Assembly (NCBI GenBank): GCA_003551865.1
Contig: PUNU01000281.1
Coordinates: 1 to 5,066, forward strand
Length of the DNA stretch: 5,066 nucleotides
Source: Syntrophomonadaceae bacterium
Lineage (GTDB): Bacteria > Bacillota_D > Dethiobacteria > DTU022
Reading direction: 5' to 3'
The number at the start of each line of letters is the position of its first letter. Position 1 is the stretch's first letter. This document shows positions 4,922-5,066 of this stretch, in pieces. The position numbers and the translations under genes were made by a program. Under the pieces are notes generated by a model that ran no database searches, was not told the origin of the DNA, and saw only the letters and a program-made list of their open reading frames with translations.

Positions 4922-5066
4922 ATGAAACAAAAAGAAATCATTCAATGGCTGAGCACGGATGATCCGGCCCGTCTACAGGATTTGTGGGAACAAGCCGATG
5001 GAGTGCGACAGCGAGAGGTCGGCGATGAAGTGCACCTGCGCGGTCTGATCGAATTCAGCAACCACT
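4922..5066 (+). CDS. hydE: [FeFe]-hydrogenase maturase HydE, N-terminal part, cut by the window edge
   Basis: The first 48 residues are visible. They begin with a helical segment (KEIIQWLSTDDPARLQDLW) followed by ADGVRQREVGDEVHLRGLIEF in two adjoining stretches and end at SNH. This matches the opening of HydE, a radical-SAM enzyme that works with HydF and HydG to build the diiron subcluster of [FeFe]-hydrogenase. The phrase VHLRGLIEFSN immediately precedes the CxxxCxxC iron-sulfur motif in the family, and that motif should fall just past the edge. The related radical-SAM proteins BioB and PylB share the fold, but the VxLRGLIEFSN wording favours HydE. It marks a return to housekeeping or energy metabolism after the accessory block. 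Confidence 0.85.
   Translation, partial: MKQKEIIQWLSTDDPARLQDLWEQADGVRQREVGDEVHLRGLIEFSNH

Overview
The window looks like a bacterial chromosome segment in which accessory, plasmid-like or phage-like genes sit beside an ordinary metabolic gene. The right end opens with hydE, an [FeFe]-hydrogenase maturase, which points to an anaerobic, H2-metabolising bacterium. The mix of hydE, UmuDC of classical type, a tyrosine-recombinase remnant and large palindromic repeats would fit the Lentisphaerota/Verrucomicrobiota group or another Gram-negative anaerobe. That placement is an inference from gene content; no rRNA or other marker is present.

Layout, left to right. (1) 1-293, minus strand: a GC-rich, 5'-truncated tyrosine recombinase remnant running off the left edge. 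A 10-bp inverted repeat (331-340/387-396) lies just beyond its broken end. (2) 521-2207, plus strand: overlapping umuD and umuC, encoding a self-cleaving UmuD and the catalytic subunit of DNA polymerase V. (3) 2208-2480: a gene-free control region with clustered TATAGTATA repeats and a good sigma70-type promoter whose -10 lies inside one repeat. (4) 2481-3916: a two-gene operon of a small winged-helix protein and a tubulin/FtsZ-superfamily GTPase. Together with the repeats, this has the layout of a type III (TubZRC) DNA-segregation system: repeats (tubC), DNA-binding adaptor (TubR), GTPase filament (TubZ). (5) 3938-4070: a second copy of a short GC-rich repeat also found before umuD, then a long imperfect hairpin built of AAC(G/A)AAGG units. 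(6) 4080-4785: a small acidic protein overlapping a MNT/AbiEii-like nucleotidyltransferase, arranged like a toxin-antitoxin pair. (7) 4922 to the edge: the start of hydE, preceded by a palindrome and promoter-like sequence.

How the parts may work together: umuDC and partition genes are both common cargo of plasmids and temperate phages, and the two related repeats at 434-471 and 3938-3972 bracket exactly the umuDC plus TubRZ-like block. The simplest reading is that this block is a mobile module, or the remnant of an integrated replicon, that landed near hydE. The TubZRC-like locus is the most interesting part. Its identification rests on motifs and gene order read by eye, not on a database search.
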